Assembly: GCF_964204865.1 (NCBI RefSeq)
Contig: NC_135254.1
Coordinates: forward strand, 11,227,001-11,291,000
Origin: Styela clava
Lineage: Eukaryota > Chordata > Ascidiacea > Stolidobranchia > Styelidae
DNA length: 64,000 nt
Direction of reading: 5' to 3'
Part shown: positions 10,783-21,385 of the stretch, piece by piece
Numbering within the stretch: the stretch's first letter is position 1
Layout: every line of letters starts with the position of its first letter
The notes under the pieces: generated by a model
Told to the model about the DNA's origin: nothing
What the model saw: the letters and a program-made list of their open reading frames with translations, nothing else
Database searches by the model: none
Position numbers and translations under genes: made by a program

Positions 10783-11822
10783 AACTGCTTATAAACATAT
10801 CAAAAATTATTCCATGCTTCAAAACAACATGTAAAGACCCATAAAAATCCGGTATAACACCGAATATTGTATTAACCCGATGTTTGAAACCGATCATAAG
10901 CAAAACAATTTTGAGCGAGCTAGATGGTGAAGTACAAGTCTGATTTCAGTACAGTTCACTATGCAATCCTAACACATGGAGAATCTTGTCAACTTGCAAA
11001 AAAGTCAATGGCTACTCACGGTAATATCGAATTGAAAACTTTGATCTTCACAAATATCCTCCGATGTTGGGAATGTATGGGCTGAAAATAATGGAACTTT
11101 CTTTTACGAATGGTCTAATATATTTATATATATATCATTGCAATTTGGAATTCAACTTGCTGTCAGAAATAAAGTGTTAGTCACGTTTAATTTTTTTGTT
11201 GAATTAAATAAAGACAAAATGAGAAAAAATTATAAATGTAAACATGTCTGACTGTTAAGGTATATGAAAGTGTTGACTGGAAAAGAGTATGGAACCAAGG
11301 AATTTTTTTTTTGTCTAATTAATCCATATAAACACAATGAATGTAACACATTTAATGTTATATTAATTTTATCGAAATATCACAATTTCATTCAGTGTGC
11401 CTAAGTGGCGATATTAGATAATGCAAGTGTTTTTCTTCATGAAAGTATAATGTTTTACAAAACATGAATATATGGAAGACTTTGGCCAAAGTAGAGAATC
11501 TCTTTAATAATTAAACTGTCGACATAAAATATCAAGAAATTTATTTGATGTAGTTGAATTCTGCACCATGACGGTACGCGGGTTTGAACTTCGTATTAAA
11601 TTATCAGGATAAAACTGAGGGTTCACAATAATTTCGGTCGGCCCAATAGAAAAGGCAATGCCTAACCAGAAAGAATGTGTCAAAAATAGCCATTTTCGGA
11701 GTTAAAATAAAACGTTATATATATAAAAAAAACTTGACTACAAATTTGACATGACGTTTACATTACTCACCCATTTTCACCCCTATTGCAAAGAAAGGCA
11801 GTAAAGCGGTGAAAATTCTCAT
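5703..11822 (-). CDS. Secreted protein with two C-type-lectin-like domains
   Basis: Seven coding exons on the minus strand: 11822-11771, 11081-11020, 10173-9783, 9674-9439, 9331-9001, 8808-8573 and 5894-5703. They join in frame to 499 residues. Exon 1 encodes a signal peptide (MRIFTALLPFFAIGVK). Exon 3 is Thr/Ser rich with several N-x-T/S sites. Exons 4-5 hold CTLD 1 (YLCEFAFNNEFCYW, RSAEMCNRGNADVA, IWIQLEL, then WYPGEPSG and NGVVCEL), followed by a Ser/Thr-rich linker. Exons 6-7 hold CTLD 2 (CEIWIGSRNLCFWTYFDDE, QAEAICANANSTIA, WINLNV, then NGVVCKR and stop). No EPN or QPD motif is visible, so calcium-dependent sugar binding is unproven. A role in recognition or matrix is inference. The exon 3 acceptor is uncertain: the nearer CAG at 10188 would break the frame unless a small exon is missing. 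I cannot name an orthologue. Confidence 0.85.
6448..8555. mobile_element. Non-autonomous DNA transposon with TIRs and 8-bp TSD
   Basis: The ends are perfect 12-bp inverted repeats (TAGGCTTGCACG at 6448; CGTGCAAGCCTA ending at 8555). They are flanked by direct repeats ACTGGTAA at 6440-6447 and 8556-8563; the identity can also be read as 10 bp. Subterminal regions at both ends are packed with ACGTAATT / CCGTAATT motifs. No transposase-like frame is present, so the copy depends on enzymes encoded elsewhere. An 8-bp duplication and short TIRs suggest the hAT superfamily; the family call is inference. The element fills most of the last intron of the CTLD gene and ends 17 bases from its 5' splice site. 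Confidence 0.85.
8074..8358. repeat. Three degenerate tandem units inside the transposon
   Basis: Units begin near 8074, 8176 and 8249. They share GTTGAAACCAGGTGTGTTGG, a CAATTCT-CCC block and TACGGTTA. The first and third also share ACATTGGCCATG and GCCAGATAAG or GCTAGATAAG. The units lie near the right end of the element. Confidence 0.75.
10743..10780. repeat. (TA)n microsatellite
   Basis: An almost pure TA run of about 38 bases in intron 2 of the CTLD gene. Confidence 0.9.
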
Positions 11823-11863
11823 TTTAAACGTCCAAAAGACTGATGATATACCAAAGGGTATGG

Positions 11864-11870
11864 TTTTATA
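11864..11870 (-). promoter_or_regulatory. Candidate TATA box of the CTLD gene
   Basis: TTTTATA on the plus strand reads TATAAAA on the minus strand, 42 bases upstream of the start codon at 11822. This would put the transcript start close to 11835 with a very short leader. A weak acceptor-like CAG about 17 bases upstream of the ATG would be an alternative leader junction. Confidence 0.45.
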
Positions 11871-11879
11871 GAATTTAAG

Positions 11880-12290
11880 AATCGAGATTTTTAGATAATT
11901 TGAATATTCAACATAGCTGACTCAACCTAAGCTGAGTTACGGTGATGAATGACAAAACGAATTTGTTATAACTTGTTATGAAGTTCTCTCATCCTTAGGT
12001 TATGTTTTCATCAAATACATTAGTCTTGATAGCATGCCTAGATGCTCTGACAATGTTTAATTTACATTTGTGTCTCGTTTGGTGGTATTACTGGCGATAG
12101 TATTCACAGGACAAAATAGAAATCTCACGATTGTAAACGATTTATTGGTCATCAACAACCTCACGCCGTTTTCAAAAAAGCGTGAATTTCATTATTTATT
12201 TATTTTGGATGAAATTGAAACCACATTGCAGTGATTTAAAATATAATCTTTGCTATCAATTCGTTGACAACGTTTTTCAATGTAATGGGG
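11880..12290. other. Intergenic stretch upstream of the CTLD gene
   Basis: I see no gene or repeat in it. It is the presumed promoter-proximal region of the minus-strand CTLD gene. Confidence 0.4.
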
Positions 12291-12452
12291 TTTTACTTCC
12301 CCGCATTATTCTGTACTAGCACCGCTTTTATTCAAAACATCTAACACACGTATGACGAATCTCGTAGTGAGATTTTACCTCCCTGCATTATTTTGTACTA
12401 GCACCGCTTTTATTCAAAACATCTAACACACGTATGAACGAATCTCGTCTGG
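12291..12452. repeat. Recent tandem duplication, period 82
   Basis: Units 12291-12372 and 12373-about 12452 are almost identical. Both contain GCATTATT.TGTACTAGCA, CCGCTTTTATTCAAAACATC and TAACACACGTATGA. Only a handful of substitutions and one inserted A separate them, so the duplication is young. Confidence 0.9.
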
Positions 12453-12604
12453 TTTGTAACACAGAAGCTAGCATAATTTGCAACTATACACGGAAACTAA
12501 TGGCGCCACCTATCGACTCACAAACAAAATATTTCGATTGTGACAGGGAAGTAAATAGATTAGTTGAAACAAGCAGCAATTCGGAACGTTTAGTGCAGGA
12601 GGTA

Positions 12605-12850
12605 AAAGTAAGGGAAAGTGGGGAAGGTTGAGACACATTTGTTTCTTCTTTTGCATATTCATTTGGCAAACAGGACTAATGCAGAAAGGGGTAAATATCG
12701 TTTTTATCCAGCTATTGAAAATATTCAAGCTGGCGACCCACATTTAACCACCAAAATGCTTTAAAACACGTTTGTCAAGTGTGCGAATGAATCCCACTGG
12801 TCGGGCACATTTGAAAATACCCTGGTACGGTAACACAGTGGGGTATTCTA
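12605..12850. repeat. Dispersed repeat C, copy 1
   Basis: It aligns with 24775-25050. Shared landmarks are GGTTGRGACAC, ATTTGGCA or ATTTGACA, CAGGACTAATGCAGA / CAGGACTTATGCAGA, GGGGTAAAT, GGCGACCCACATTTAAC / GGCGACACACATTTAAC, ATGCTTTAAAA and TGTCAAGTGT. No coding potential. The family is unknown to me. Confidence 0.75.
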
Positions 12851-12874
12851 TTAAAGTATAAGTACAAGTATAAG

Positions 12875-13050
12875 TTTATTTCGACTCCATAATCAGCAAA
12901 ACAATAAAATAAATGTTAAAAATAAATAAATAAAAACTGATTATGAAATCAGGAGAGCGAACAAAACCTTAGATAAGGTTTAAAACGTACAGAATGTATA
13001 TAAGATAGAAGGTTTTGCCAAGAAGATGTGGTACGTGTTCACTCACCTAA
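12875..13050. repeat. Dispersed repeat B, copy 2
   Basis: This is the partner of 2095-2300. It is preceded by short direct repeats (AAGTATAAGTACAAGTATAAG) at 12855-12876, a form typical of retroposon tails when read on the other strand. It directly follows copy 1 of repeat C. Confidence 0.7.
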
Positions 13051-14500
13051 AATAATTGAAATATTTCACACACGCTCACACAGTTATTAAGTAAAGGGAA
13101 CATGAAAAATTACATACTGGTAGTTAAAAAAAAATAAATAAATAAAAATTACTTGCCACACCATATTAATAAATTTATCATGATTGCCACTGCCAAATTG
13201 ATCAATTTTATAAATGGGAGTGAACAGTGAAGATAAACTTTTATAAAAAAATATATTGTCAAGCTGATTATAGATGGAGTCAAATGCCAAAATGCCCAAC
13301 CAAAGTTGCCAGAATTGGGTGCATGAAGAGGTGGGCTAGACCACTTCATTGCCCAAACTAGAGCCTATTATTGCCAAATTTTAGTCCAGATTGCAATAAG
13401 TATTTAAATCTATCAGTAACTTTATAAGTATGAGTAATTATAATTAATTAAGGTAGAAAGACAGGGTATAGGAATATGTTGGTTGCTAAGGTTATAAGGT
13501 TTTTTTTTTTTCATTCTTAGATATTGACTTCTGCAAGGATAAAGGAATTAGGAATAAAGGAATTAGTATTGTTATTTCACAGGATCATTTCTTCATTTAA
13601 TTATTGTGGCGTAATAGATTCAAGTTTATCGTGGATGAGACATCAACCTGCGAATTTTGTTGTTGTAGACACCATTTATATTCAATAAACTAGCCATTGT
13701 ATTGATCATCACAGAACGACCTGAAAAACAGAAAATAAATCTGCGAGTAGGATATTCAAGGGTTACATATTTGGAAACAGCACTACCCTACACTTTTGTT
13801 TAGAATTAATTATTATTTCGAGTAGATATTGATTATTAGTTATCTATCTATAAAACGCTAGTTCAAAGACCAGAGTTGAAATATGGTTGGGACACAGGGT
13901 GAATTCCTCGCAAACCATGCAGAAACTCTCAAACCACACTGACCATTCGTATGTTGGCCTTCACATCAACTTCACAGCAGAACCTCAACCTAGGATAAAA
14001 TTTTGTATACACACAAAACAAATCATAGAATACCACAACAAATTAAAATGAAGGGGAGAATCCAATATATCTCCACTGGTCGCCTAATTACAATAATAGG
14101 TACAGGAGCTAAACTATACGGTCTACAACCCTCATAAGGTATCACACCACCCATATAGAAACAAAGACCATGCATGTGTAATGTCAAAAATCCAACGTTA
14201 AGCAAAAAGGGAACATGCGCATGCAGATGTCAGAGTGTAAACAGCCATTTGAAAAATAAATAAATAAAATAATTTGCTGTGCATGCTACAGAACCCGACA
14301 CACCAACAATAGATGTAGAACAGGTGGAGAGAGATTAACTGCCGGCTCAACAACAATCAGCAGCTGCAGGAGCAATAGCAATATTGTAGCTGTTTAATAT
14401 TTTCATGAAAATAAGTATGTGCAAGTGAAGAGTGTCCCAACTTTCTATCATGGTCATTCATGAAGGTTCAATATTTTCTGTGTCCGAGCTATCAAAACGT
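13051..14500. other. Stretch between repeats and LINE ORF2
   Basis: No gene seen. The part nearest 14559 should be the LINE 3' untranslated region, because the element is on the minus strand. I could not find its exact 3' terminus or a target-site duplication. Confidence 0.4.
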
Positions 14501-14558
14501 TGTAGCTAATTACATACGAAAGAGTATATATATCAGTGTGGTTATGGGAAAATAACTT

Positions 14559-17500
14559 TTAATATTTGGATACCAAGTACGACTTAACTTGTTTCTGAAA
14601 TGATTTTTTGGATTTTAATGACTTCAAATTCAAGGGGAGAGAGTTCCATAGCTTAGGTCCATTATAGCATAGGGCATGCTGGCTCACAGATTTACTCATA
14701 AACGGTATAAATAAATTGGAATTACTTCTTCGATTGGAGGTGGTTTTGGTTAGTATGTCGTCAAAGCAGTTTGACAATGAGTTGTCATGAAAATCATAAA
14801 CTAATGATAATACTTCAAATTTCATTATGTCTTCAACCTTGAGTATATTTAGCGATTTATAGAAATGATTTACGCTTTCACGTTTACTTTTCCTAAAGAC
14901 AATTCTTAAAAAATTATTACAAATGCTTTGCAATTTTGAGACAAGTGTTTTATTACCATGGAGCCAGACTGAGCTACAATATCGGATATGACTTAGTAGT
15001 AGAGATTGAAACATTGCTAGTAAAGCTGATTGATTAACGCACTGGGATACTTTAGCAGCAACTGCCAAGTTCCTTTTTGTTTTACCAATAACATGCAACA
15101 TTTGTGATTTCCATGATAGATTTTCATCAAAGATAACTCCTAGAAATTTTATTTCTTTCACTCTTTCAATTTCATTGTCATTGAGCAGTAGTGGTTTTGA
15201 ACAACTCACACTTTTATGCTTGCTTGGGTGGAATAATACAAATTTAGTTTTGTTAGCATTAAGAGATAATTTGTTAACCAACATCCAGCTATGAATGTTG
15301 GTTAGTTCTTGGTTTGCAACTGTGAGTAGATCTTCAAGGTTTTTCCCATGAAGAATCAAGTCAGTGTCATCAGCAAACATGATCGACTCAGAGGATTTCA
15401 GACACCTGGACATGTCATTAATGTAAGCTAGAAAAAATAATGGGCCAAGTAAAGATCCTTGTGGAACTCCGTGCTTCATGACACAAATATTTGTAGAGAA
15501 TGAGTTGTCATATTGCACAATTTGTTTCCTGTCTTGCAGGTAGCTCCTGATCCAATTGAATGGGACGCCTCTAATTCCATAGTGATAGAGCTTACTTAAA
15601 AGGATGGAATGGTCAATGGTGTCGAAAGCTTTTGAAATATCAAGAAATATTCCAATTGCATGTTGTTTGCTTTCAAAGGCCTTGGTCAGTTTGTGCACCA
15701 AAACATTAGCAGCCATAGCAGTGGAGTGATGCTTGCGGAAACCAAATTGATGAGAGTGGAAAACATTGTTAGTTTCAAAGAAGTTTGACATTCTACTATA
15801 CATTATTTTCTCAAGAATCTTAGAAAATGATGGTAAAAGACTAATAGGTCTATAATTTCCAAGATCTGAAACACTACCCTTTTTAAATAGAGGAAGAACT
15901 TTAGATGTCTTGAAGCTTTCAATGAATAACCCACTAGATAGTGAAAGATTAAATATATATGTCAGGATGTCAATGATATGTTCTGGAACGTGTTTCAATA
16001 CTTTGAATGAAATACCATCAATTCCAAAACTTGACTTGGGCTTCATTTCGCGTATAATATTTTTTATTTCTAATGATGTAGTTGGCCTTAAAAACATGGA
16101 TGAGGATTCTTGCTTTCCAAGATATGAAATGTAATTTTTGTCACAGCCAGCTGGTTGTGGCATACAGTCGAGCAGGGTTTGTGCCACTTGGGAAAAGTGT
16201 TCATTAAATTTATTTGCAATTTGTGTATTACTGCAATCGAGTCCAATCAAAGGACAAGAACCTGTTTTATTTTTACCAATAAGTTCATTAATTGTTTTCC
16301 ACACTGCCTTGATGTTACCTTTGTGAGAGGCAAATTTAGATTTGTAATAATTTGATTTCTTTTTGTAGAGCAATCGAGTATAAAGGTTCCTGCATTCATT
16401 GAACTGTAATTTGTGCTTGTCATTTATGTTTTTATTGTTTATTAATTTCTTATAAAGTTTTTGTTTGACTTTGTTTAGTTTACGTAACTCAGTATCATAC
16501 CAAGGTTTGTTTGATCTGTTTGTTTGTTTTTTTGTAAGGAAAAGATTGAGAGTAAGCAGTAGAGAATTTTTCAAAAAATTTTTCAAAGCAAGTGTTGGGA
16601 TCCTGGATGCTGCTGAAGTCATCAATATCAATAGAATTCAGTTCGTTCATAAAAGTATTCAAGTTGGACGAAGTAAACTGGCGGTAAAGCGTTTCAATTC
16701 TGTTCTGAATTTGCTTTTCTAGAAGAGAGCATTGTACAATTGGCAGATGATCAGAAACACATTCTGCTAAAACAGCACTATTAACTTTTTTATCATATAC
16801 GTTTGTCCAAATGAGGTCTATACAGGTAGCAGAACTTGAAGTTATCCTGGTGGGGCAGTTTATCAGAGAATAATAGGCCAGGTTGTGCATAATATCAACA
16901 AATAGGCTGGTATTCATATTGGACTCATCAATAAGATTATAGTTGAAGTCACCCATTATATAATTATAATTCAACTTGTTCATCTTTGAGAGAACTTGGG
17001 ACAAGAGATTCCGAAAGTTAGCATTGTTCAATTCATCAGTTAGTGGTGATCTATAAATAGTACCGCAGGTTATTGTTTTATTTTCCAATAATATGTCAAT
17101 AAATATAGATTCGAAAACCTTTTCACACATTATAGTAATATCCTTGCGGACAATGTATTTCAAATCATTTCGAATGTAGAGACCAACACCACCATCTCGG
17201 TGATGAAATCTACTGTTAGTGATAAAAACATAGCCATCCAATGTATTGAAATGGCCATTTGTACCAGATACAATCCATGTTTCATTTACAGCAATTACAT
17301 GAGGCTTACAATTCAGTGAATTCACTAGTGCTTCAAATTTTGTGTAGTTTTTGAAAGAGGCTAAAGATCTGATATTGAGTGGAAAGAGTCATGAAACCAC
17401 TTAGTTTAAAACTATCATTGAATTTGAGATCATTGACATCACTAGAGCAAATATACTGATTTGAGCTGTTGTACATGAAAACACTGTTTATGTTGTTGAA

Positions 17501-17848
17501 TTCATCATTGTCAGTATTGGCTGACTCAAGAAACATTTGGTTTAGGTATTCAGGATCAAGAATTTTAGTAAGTGCCTGGGCTTCAGCTTTTTCTGAATGA
17601 AGGGAAGTACATGATTCTAATAATTCAGAATCAGAGAGAGAAGAGAATGGTATGCAATCTTTTTCACAAAAGAAACAGCACCAAGGCATATCATCAGCTT
17701 CAGATTGCAGGTTTTCATACTGCTGGTTAGAGATATTGGTGCATTTTAAATGTATCCAATGTGAGCAAATGTTGCAAAAAATAGCTTTCTGATTAGTTCG
17801 GACTGATTTGTGGCAATTTCCACAGGGATATTTTAAATTATGTTTCAT
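14559..17848 (-). pseudogene. LINE ORF2: PHD finger, APE endonuclease, reverse transcriptase (two frameshifts)
   Basis: ORF2 nicks target DNA and copies the LINE RNA into it. Frame 1 (17848-17333) starts MKHNLKYPCGNC and holds a PHD-like Cys/His cluster (CNICSHWIHLKC, then WCCFFC). Frame 2 holds the endonuclease: PLNIRSLASF, AVNETW, GGVGLYI, YRSP, GDFN, DLIWTN and SDHLPI. Frame 3 (690 codons from 16631) is the reverse transcriptase: D331 in DISKAFD, GVPQGSLLGP at 388-397, FADD at 419-422, then KFLGV. The first shift lies at 17379-17391, since the endonuclease frame has a stop at 17389. The second is at a run of seven T (A on the coding strand) at 16527-16533, where one base fewer would restore the frame. 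No conserved core residue is lost, so decay is young. Confidence 0.9.
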
Positions 17849-18087
17849 GGTGGTGGCAAAGTAATGAAATAAAAAAATAAAAAAAGTATAGTGAAGTAAG
17901 ACAAAATCTAAAATACAAAGCTTGAATACAAAGTTTCCAGGTGCAGAACTTATGGTTAAATAAGTACTAGCCTAATTAGCATAAGGAAAATAAGGGTGAA
18001 AATAAAATGAGTTAAATTAAATTATATTATCAACCCTGTGCTAAAGGCCACCACTATACCAATGAGACCAAGTTGCAAACAGTGTGC

Positions 18088-18783
18088 CTATTTGCTAGGT
18101 CCCATTGGGCGAGCAGCAGTCCTGGAGTACAGGGGACGAGAGAGAGTAGTGATGTCATTTAAACAAGATATAACTCGCCTTCTGTCCAAGTAAGCGTATA
18201 TAGTCCCATTCATTGTCGACACCTTATGCTTCCCGAATGCTTCCTTGGCAGCGGCGAGGAGCTTGAGCCTATTCCGGGTCAAGGACTCCGTGATGGACAA
18301 ACCGCTGCCTTTTAGATCTTTCTTCCTACCATATATTAAATTTTTTGTCGATCTTCGGACAAATTTAATAATGATGGGGTTCTTCGGGGACTTGGATCGC
18401 AATTTATGGGTTATATCAATATCCGTGTTAACAATAGGCTGGTCAAGATTGAAGTTATTGTTCAGGGTGTTAACAACAAAGTCTTCAAACTTGTAGTACT
18501 CAGATTCTGGAACAGATTTGCAGCCATGAAGAACAACACAGTTCCTCCGGCTGTACTGTTCCTGATCATCTTGCTGTTTTTCACATAACTCCAGTCTTTT
18601 TATAATCTCCTCGATCTTAAGAGAGATTTGAGCCACATCATGCTGGAACTTCTTAACAGCTTCAGACTTGCTGCCATGGTCTTCAGTGGCAGACAGTTCA
18701 TCTGAGCGTTGCATGAGCGCTTTTTGGTTGGCCTGGAGGGATGTAACAGCAGCCAGAATCTGGTTATGAACTTCGGTATTCAT
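18088..18783 (-). CDS. LINE ORF1 protein (coiled coil plus RRM-like domain)
   Basis: The 231-residue product is an RNA-binding LINE ORF1 protein of the kind that coats element RNA. Residues about 1-75 are rich in charged and heptad-like residues (a predicted coiled coil). From about residue 80, EQYSRRNCVVLHG opens an RRM-like fold seen in many invertebrate LINEs, followed by DIDITHKL, PIIIKFVRRSTKN and a C-terminal part with ITESLTRNRLKLL. Its stop is 240 bases upstream of the ORF2 start, with no overlap. The frame is intact, in contrast to ORF2. It is an element gene, not a host gene. Confidence 0.85.
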   Translation of the reverse strand: MNTEVHNQILAAVTSLQANQKALMQRSDELSATEDHGSKSEAVKKFQHDVAQISLKIEEIIKRLELCEKQQDDQEQYSRRNCVVLHGCKSVPESEYYKFEDFVVNTLNNNFNLDQPIVNTDIDITHKLRSKSPKNPIIIKFVRRSTKNLIYGRKKDLKGSGLSITESLTRNRLKLLAAAKEAFGKHKVSTMNGTIYAYLDRRRVISCLNDITTLSRPLYSRTAARPMGPSK

Positions 18784-18944
18784 ATTGATTTTCCGTGGAG
18801 TTTCGAGTTGAACAGGTAATTATTTCAGCAGAATCCAATGTAGTATTATGATTAGAAAGGTATATTCCGTTTGTTGATATAATCGAAGGTAGCAGGCTTT
18901 AGTACTTAAGTTAACCAAAGATTAAACTATCATCTGCAAACTTA

Positions 18945-19005
18945 ATACAACCAAATACTCCAATACCCAACCAAATACTCCAATACCAATATACTCCAAT
19001 CACAA
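18945..19005. repeat. Short tandem repeat at the LINE 5' side
   Basis: ACCAAATACTCCAATACC occurs twice in a row with a third, degraded unit (TATACTCCAATCAC). It lies just 5' of LINE ORF1 and could belong to the element's leader or to the flank. Confidence 0.7.
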
Positions 19006-19009
19006 TATT

Positions 19010-19645
19010 CAGCATGTCATGCCATTTTCGTCTCTCTTAACATCATGAGATTTAGTTTTGTCGAGTTTTCCCGTAGAGTTGTGTTATCTAATTGTGGCAT
19101 GGAAGGCTGCATAACGATTCTAATAGATAAATAACTTCCATTATTTTTCGGGCTTGTAAGTTGGTTATAAGATAGAGTGGATGTGTTTATTTTCTTCCTT
19201 TCTCTCAGTAGATATATTTTAGATCGAAATTTCTGGATCAAAATGCGACATATTATAATTATTTCTACATCAAGCACTGAATGTTGAGTACTAAATAAAT
19301 GTCTCAGTGCAGCTCCTGAATCTTCTTCGATTCCAAGATTGTCTCGATGTTTATATGTATGGAACAAACACAATATTTGTCTGTGAAACGTAGACAGATA
19401 GCTCAGACAGATCCAAGCATGGTTGTAAATACTGCCTCGGTTTGACGTGTTATTTGTCAGTCTTCAGTTGTGTGTTCCAAAAAAAAGTTGTAAATAGAAT
19501 ATTTGTCTTTATAACTTCCAATATTTAGTTGTTTTTCGTGGATTACAGAGCTATATTTGTTGTTTCTCTATAAAGCCCAGTCCAATATAGTACGGTTTCA
19601 CCTGGACCTAAGAGGGAAAATAACATGGCTCAATGAATATGCTTT
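19010..19645. other. Intergenic stretch with an unassigned frame
   Basis: A minus-strand frame of 118 codons at 19017-19373 has no recognisable domain and no supported splice sites. I do not call it a gene. Confidence 0.35.
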
Positions 19646-19650
19646 AATGC

Positions 19651-19765
19651 AGTGGTCGGCAACCACCGGGCCGCGGCCCATCGCCGGCCCGCGGGAAGGT
19701 TACTGCCGGTCCGCGGAAAGGTTACTGCCGGTCCGCAGAGAGGTGACACAAAAACGGACAAGGCC
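19651..19765. mobile_element. hAT-like transposon end, solo
   Basis: CAGTGGTCGGCAACC followed by a GC-rich stretch (GGGCCGCGGCCC) is typical of one terminus of hAT-type elements. Inside it, a 22-base unit with GGTTACTGCCGGTCCGC is repeated in tandem. I could not find the opposite terminus, so this is a fragment or a very decayed copy. Confidence 0.6.
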
Positions 19766-19769
19766 GTAA

Positions 19770-20495
19770 TAAAACCTCTGCAATCTAACCACAAATCCAA
19801 CGACAAAAAACAGCAAATCAGACAAATACAACGCATTTGAGCAGCATGTCTGATTCCACAAACAATTGCCATATCAGTATGTCGCAATAATGCTGGGTCA
19901 ATTGTTTCCATTACGCCCGTATAAGAATGTCTCTTATCAGTCCGTGTAAGATATCTCCAACAAAGTAATTCTTGCTAAGAACGTGACTACTTCAAGTTTT
20001 GGCAATACCAACATCAATCAATACCCGGGCCAGAGTCAGAAGGTTTACAGGCATTGTTACCTTTCCCAAAATCTTATGGCCTAGTCTTCAATATTGATAA
20101 CTACAAAAACGAGATATCAAAGTAGTCTGGATGTAAGAAACACGTTACGTGTGTCAATTTCGACCATATCTCCAATATGGGAACAGTTAATACACATATA
20201 TATATAAGGCATATTTTTTTTTTATTAATCAAAAGCTGACATTATGTGTTCAGTATTGTGCGACTGACTGTGGTAATGATGAGTCAACATTGGATTTTTC
20301 CCCGATCGTCGTCTCTACCTAGATTTTTTAATTGAAACATTTTTGCTGCTCATTTTAAGGGTGGTTTCGCTAGTTTACGCCTTGAACTGGTCAATATATA
20401 TGTGTCAAACAATCATTTCAATTCCAAACAGGCAACCCTGTTATTAAAAAGTATCGATCTATATCACAGCTATTTATAAACTAACTTTTTATTAT
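19770..20495. other. AT-rich intergenic stretch
   Basis: No gene or clear repeat seen. It separates the hAT-like end from the foldback element. Confidence 0.4.
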
Positions 20496-20497
20496 TT

Positions 20498-20743
20498 AAT
20501 TCAAGAGTCTTGCTGCACACGAACGCAAATATATTTCTGTAACATTTTGTCGAATCTGCAAACATCACAAAAAGGACTTCAACAATTTGAAGAAAATTAC
20601 ACTGAAAGAAACCAGACAACAACACCACAAGCGGAGCCTAAAGAACTTCGTTGCAACAGGGGCATCTCCTAAATGTCTCCAATTTACCTATCGAAACGTT
20701 ACAGAAATATATTTATGTTCGTGTGCAGCAAGACTCTTGAATT
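20498..20743. mobile_element. Foldback (hairpin) element with 46-base arms
   Basis: Arms at 20498-20543 and 20698-20743 are reverse complements with about 44 of 46 matches. The arm sequence contains AAGAGTCTTGCTGCACACGA. The spacer is about 154 bases and non-coding. The right arm, read on the minus strand from 20752, starts ATTCTATTCAATTCAAG and resembles the 47-base insert at 24921-24967. Confidence 0.85.
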
Positions 20744-20749
20744 GAATAG

Positions 20750-21380
20750 AATAGTCATTTACACTCTTGCTACAGCATCCTTGCGTAATACGCATACGGA
20801 TCCACCTGCGCAAAGGCATATAGAGCAAGGAAAGTTGTTAAGTTTCACGCAACCTCAACTGTTAGTTAACCTTGATTACTGAAATTAAATATAAAAAGAC
20901 AGAATAATTAAGTTATATTTCATTCGTACTGAAATTTCCAAAACATAAACAAAAACTAACAAATTGCACGGGAAAACGAGATTATGTTTACAAACATGCC
21001 AGAAAATCTGTCTGTTCGGCTGGCAAATTGTATACTGCTACTTCCTTTTTCCGAAGTGAAAACAAGATTGTCTAAAAAAAATGCTTAAGATTTGATTGAG
21101 CTTAGATGAAAAGTTTTTCCAACTTTTCGCATTGCATATTGTTTATTATTTACAATCAAATACTCAATTGCTAGTTGCGAACGATCTTTCTCCAAGTTGA
21201 AACAGATAAAAACATATTCGAGGTATTCGATGTCAAATTAGCGCCTGTCCATTTATCTTCGAGTAGCATCGAAAAGAAATTCCTGACGAGCGAGGTGGAA
21301 GCGGCTGTTGTTCACACATTTGTTAACAGCTAAGTGGCGATTTGACATAGAAATCGGTTAGGAATAAAGGGCAGCATTAG
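20750..21380. other. AT-rich intergenic stretch
   Basis: No gene or repeat recognised between the foldback element and the SINE. Confidence 0.4.
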
Positions 21381-21385
21381 GGTAG

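Larger units (their letters stand above)
14500..18830 (-). mobile_element. LINE retrotransposon, nearly full length
   Basis: A non-LTR retrotransposon lies on the minus strand with ORF1 (18783-18088) and ORF2 (17848-14559). ORF2 has a PHD-like zinc finger, an APE-type endonuclease and a reverse transcriptase in that order. The domain set and the C-terminal region after the reverse transcriptase suggest the CR1/L2-like side of the LINE tree; the exact clade is not settled by eye. ORF1 is intact but ORF2 has two frameshifts, so this copy is a recent but inactive insertion. The outer boundaries given are approximate. Confidence 0.9.

Noticed and set aside
15910..18588. Several plus-strand frames of 60-85 codons
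   Set aside because: They are antisense shadows of the LINE ORFs.
19017..19373. 118-codon minus-strand frame
   Set aside because: No domain, no splice partner and no family resemblance; it could be LINE leader or chance.
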